Shown: piece after piece, positions 40,474-42,672 of the stretch
How the letters are laid out: every line of letters begins with the position of its first letter
How positions within the stretch are numbered: the stretch's first letter is position 1
NCBI GenBank assembly: GCA_027365055.1
Contig: DAHXOD010000002.1
Span: 1-42,672, forward strand
Length of the DNA stretch: 42,672 nucleotides
Direction: 5' to 3'
Source of the DNA: a bacterium
Lineage (GTDB): Bacteria > Actinomycetota > Acidimicrobiia > Acidimicrobiales > RAAP-2
The notes under the pieces: model-generated
What the model was told of the DNA's origin: nothing
The model's database searches: none
What the model saw: only the letters and a program-made list of their open reading frames with translations
Translations under genes and position numbers: made by a program

Positions 40474-42420
40474 ATGACCGCGTTCCTCCAGTACACCGTG
40501 TTCGGGGTGATCCTCGGGGCAGGGTTCGCGATCGCCGCCACCGGGCTGGTGGTCACCTACACGACGTCGGGGGTCTTCAACTTCGCCCAGGGAGCGGTCG
40601 GGATGATCGCCGCCTTCAGCTACTGGGAGCTGGTGGTCGGTCATCACGTGCCGGTGCTGGCGGCGATGGCGATCATCTTGTTGGTCGGTGCTCCCATCGC
40701 AGGTGCGCTGGTCGAGCGGGTGCTGATGCGCCGCCTGCACGGGGCGACCGCGGAGCGGCCGATCATGGTGACGCTCGGCCTCACGGTCATCCTCACCGGT
40801 GTCGCCACCATCGTGTGGCCACCGTCGAACCAGTACCAGCTCGACCCGATCGTATCGGGGACGTTCCGGCTGGTGGGAATCAACCTCCAGTACCAACAGC
40901 TCCTGACCATCGGCATTGCCGTCGTGCTGGTGGTGGGACTGCGCTTCCTCTTCTACTCGACCCGTACCGGGGTCGGGCTCCGAGCGGTGGTGGACGACCC
41001 GGGCCTGCTGGCCATGTCGGGAGCGTCTCCCAACATGATGAGCCAGTACGGCTGGATCCTCGGCTTCATGATGGCGGCGCTGGCCGGCGTCCTCCTCGCC
41101 CTCACCCAGGAGCAGTCGGGGATCAGCATCACCGCGATGACGCTGCTGGTGGTCAACGGGTACGCCGCCGCGGTCGTCGGCCGCCTCAAGAGCATTCCGG
41201 TGACCTTCGTGGCGGCCATCGTCATCGGTTTGGCCGAGGAGTACATCATCTACTACGCGTTGCCCCATGTGTCCCAGGGCCTCGCTTCGGACATCACCCT
41301 GGCACTGCCGATGGTGTTCCTCTTCGTCGCCTTGGTCATGCTCCCTTCGGTCCGCCTGCGTGCGGCCGGCCGGCTCAGCACGGTCCGGGTGCCCCGCATC
41401 CCGAGCGGTCGGGAGTCCCTGGCCGGTGGGGCGGCCTTCGTGGTGGTCGGAGTGATCTTCGCCCTCGTGTTCGCCACCACCGCGGTCAAGGGCATCCCCA
41501 TGCTCCAGCTCGGTGGGGACACCATGACCCTCGGCATGGTGGCGTTGTCGCTGGTGCTGCTCATCGGCTACTCGGGACAGGTGTCGCTCTGCCAGTTCTC
41601 GTTCATGGGGATCGGCGCCTTCCTGATGGGCAAGGTGGCCGGCGGAGGATCGCTGCTCGGCTTGGTGGCGGCGGCCGCGGTGTGTGCCCTGCTCGGCGCG
41701 CTGGTGGCGCTGCCCACCATCCGGCTGCGCGACCTGTACTTCGCCCTGGCGACGTTCGCGTTCGCCGACGCGGTGGACCAGGGCTTCTTCGGCGACGCCC
41801 GGGTCTACGGGGGCCCGGGGGTGAACGTCGGCCGGATCGTGCTGCCCGGCATCTCGTTCGGCGGGGACCGGGCGGAGTTTCTGCTGGTGACCGTGTTCTT
41901 CGTGCTGGCCGCGCTCCTGGTCCTGGCCATCCGGAGGAGCCTGTTCGGGAGGCGGCTGGTGGCGATGAGCGACTCCCCGGCCGCGTATGCCACCGTCGGG
42001 CTCAACCTCGGGTTCACCAAGGTGGCGGTGTTCGCCATCGCCGCGGCGATGGCGGGTATCGCCGGCGGGCTCTACGCCACGGTCAACCAGACCGTCGGCA
42101 CCTCCGACTTCGGCTTCTTCTCCGGCATCATCTTCGTCCTCTTCGTGACCGTGTGGAGCGTCAGGACGGTGTCGGGTGCGTTCCTCGCCGCGCTGACCTA
42201 TGTGGTGCTCTACAACTTCTGGCAGACCGGGCTGGGGCTGGTGGCCGGCATCGGGATCATCCTGATCGGCCGGGCGGCAAGTGGGATCCTGGGCATCGAG
42301 TGGCTCACCAACGCCGTCCGGCTGCCGTGGGTCAAGCGCCCGGCCGACGGGGACGCGGGCGCCGCGGTGACCGGGAGCGATCCCTCCACGATCGGGGGTG
42401 AGGCCCGTGTCGCCGGGTGA
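40474..42420 (+). CDS. Fused LivH-LivM branched-chain amino acid-type ABC permease
   Basis: 648 residues made of two permeases in one chain. Residues 1-290 match LivH (GLVVTYTTSGVFNFAQGAVGMIAAF, LTLGLTVILTGVA, GLRAVVDDPGLLAMSGASP, the EAA-like coupling loop). Residues about 310-620 match LivM (GYSGQVSLCQFSFMGIGAFL, LPTIRLRDLYFALATFAFAD, GRRLVAMSDSPAAYATVGLN, AGIAGGLYATV). About 16 transmembrane helices are predicted in total. In most bacteria the two halves are separate proteins. ATG 40474 follows GGGAGG. The stop overlaps the LivG start by 14 nt, so the ATPase is translationally coupled. Confidence 0.92.
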   Translation: MTAFLQYTVFGVILGAGFAIAATGLVVTYTTSGVFNFAQGAVGMIAAFSYWELVVGHHVPVLAAMAIILLVGAPIAGALVERVLMRRLHGATAERPIMVTLGLTVILTGVATIVWPPSNQYQLDPIVSGTFRLVGINLQYQQLLTIGIAVVLVVGLRFLFYSTRTGVGLRAVVDDPGLLAMSGASPNMMSQYGWILGFMMAALAGVLLALTQEQSGISITAMTLLVVNGYAAAVVGRLKSIPVTFVAAIVIGLAEEYIIYYALPHVSQGLASDITLALPMVFLFVALVMLPSVRLRAAGRLSTVRVPRIPSGRESLAGGAAFVVVGVIFALVFATTAVKGIPMLQLGGDTMTLGMVALSLVLLIGYSGQVSLCQFSFMGIGAFLMGKVAGGGSLLGLVAAAAVCALLGALVALPTIRLRDLYFALATFAFADAVDQGFFGDARVYGGPGVNVGRIVLPGISFGGDRAEFLLVTVFFVLAALLVLAIRRSLFGRRLVAMSDSPAAYATVGLNLGFTKVAVFAIAAAMAGIAGGLYATVNQTVGTSDFGFFSGIIFVLFVTVWSVRTVSGAFLAALTYVVLYNFWQTGLGLVAGIGIILIGRAASGILGIEWLTNAVRLPWVKRPADGDAGAAVTGSDPSTIGGEARVAG

Positions 42421-42672
42421 CGGGCTGCCGGCTCTCCGGGTGTCGGAGGTGTCGGTGCACTTTGGCGGGGTGGCGGCGCTCAACTCGGTGGACCTCGAGG
42501 TCTGGCCCGGCACGGTCACCGGGCTGATCGGGCCGAACGGGGCCGGGAAGACCACCCTGTTCAACGTGATCAGCGGCCTCCAGGATCCGGACCGGGGAAC
42601 AGTCCACTTCTTCGCCACCGAGGTGACCTCGATGAAGCCCCACCGTCGGGCACGGCTCGGACTGGCTCGGAC
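42407..42672 (+). CDS. livG: LivG-type ABC ATP-binding protein, N-terminal part (runs off window)
   Basis: 88 codons from GTG 42407 to the window edge. The opening ALRVSEVSVHFGGVAALNSVDLEV is the usual LivG start, Walker A GPNGAGKTT is at residues 42-50 and FNVISGLQDPDRGTVHF follows. It should bind the LivM half of the preceding permease. GTG 42407 overlaps that gene's stop, consistent with coupling. A LivF gene would be expected further on. Confidence 0.88.
   Translation, partial: MSPGDGLPALRVSEVSVHFGGVAALNSVDLEVWPGTVTGLIGPNGAGKTTLFNVISGLQDPDRGTVHFFATEVTSMKPHRRARLGLAR

Noticed and set aside
39106-42618. A 1170-codon open frame on the minus strand
   Set aside because: It is antisense to the binding protein, LivHM and LivG genes and consists of His/Gly/Arg/Asp-rich sequence typical of antisense frames in GC-rich coding DNA.
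1-42672. Prophage, genomic island or biosynthetic gene cluster
   Set aside because: No integrase, tRNA attachment site, phage structural, transposase, PKS or NRPS genes are visible, and base composition looks even throughout.

Overview
The window is GC-rich, densely packed chromosomal DNA from an actinobacterium, most likely a member of the class Acidimicrobiia. The basis is the codon bias, frequent GTG starts, apparently leaderless starts, short N-terminal GPGWW..DGxW..PEL motifs on otherwise unrelated proteins, propeller-like GYWLV repeat proteins and a wax-ester-synthase-type acyltransferase. I see no rRNA, tRNA, CRISPR array, insertion sequence or phage gene.

Layout. 1-1.7 kb: 5' part of lgt and a secreted NlpC/P60 peptidoglycan endopeptidase, both minus strand. 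1.9-7.3 kb: a plus-strand run of metabolic enzymes (dienelactone hydrolase, HEAYPGHH metallopeptidase-like protein, DJ-1/PfpI protein, acyl-CoA synthetase, CitE/malyl-CoA-lyase-like protein). 7.4-9.3 kb: a GPGWW membrane protein, a 12-copy hexanucleotide repeat and a frameshifted pentapeptide-repeat gene. 9.5-13.1 kb: two ABC-2 exporter gene pairs facing each other tail to tail. 13.3-14.7 kb: a maltokinase-cap-like protein and the wreck of an alpha/beta hydrolase gene. 14.8-17.3 kb: divergent TetR regulator and DHA2 drug exporter with paired operators. 17.4-21.9 kb: KimA-like permease, M20 peptidase and Gfo/Idh/MocA oxidoreductase. 22.0-27.8 kb: a hexuronate catabolic locus. 27.8-29.0 kb: a VOC dioxygenase/esterase fusion with a MarR-type operator. 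29.1-36.0 kb: a secreted GYWLV-repeat/CHAP protein, a Pro/Glu-rich protein with a frameshift, a UvrD/PcrA helicase and a propeller lipoprotein. 36.1-39.0 kb: wax ester synthase and a membrane-anchored esterase. 39.1-42.7 kb: the start of a branched-chain-amino-acid-type ABC operon (binding protein, fused LivH-LivM permease, LivG, the last cut by the window edge).

The most interesting system is at 22.0-27.8 kb. Glucuronate isomerase (uxaC), a mannonate/fructuronate oxidoreductase (uxuB type) and an FGGY gluconokinase (gntK) form a tightly overlapping operon. It is transcribed divergently from a LarA-family nickel-pincer racemase/epimerase that retains all recognised catalytic and metal residues. 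There is no mannonate dehydratase or KDG kinase here. D-mannonate and D-gluconate are C2 epimers, so the set reads as a route glucuronate -> fructuronate -> mannonate -> gluconate -> 6-phosphogluconate, with the LarA homolog supplying the epimerisation.

A second theme is slippage. Three genes carry small indels that break the frame, and at least seven short tandem duplications are visible. Three of these duplicate the stop codon of a gene. This could be biological (actinobacteria generally lack MutS/MutL mismatch repair) or could partly reflect sequencing error at the homopolymer sites.
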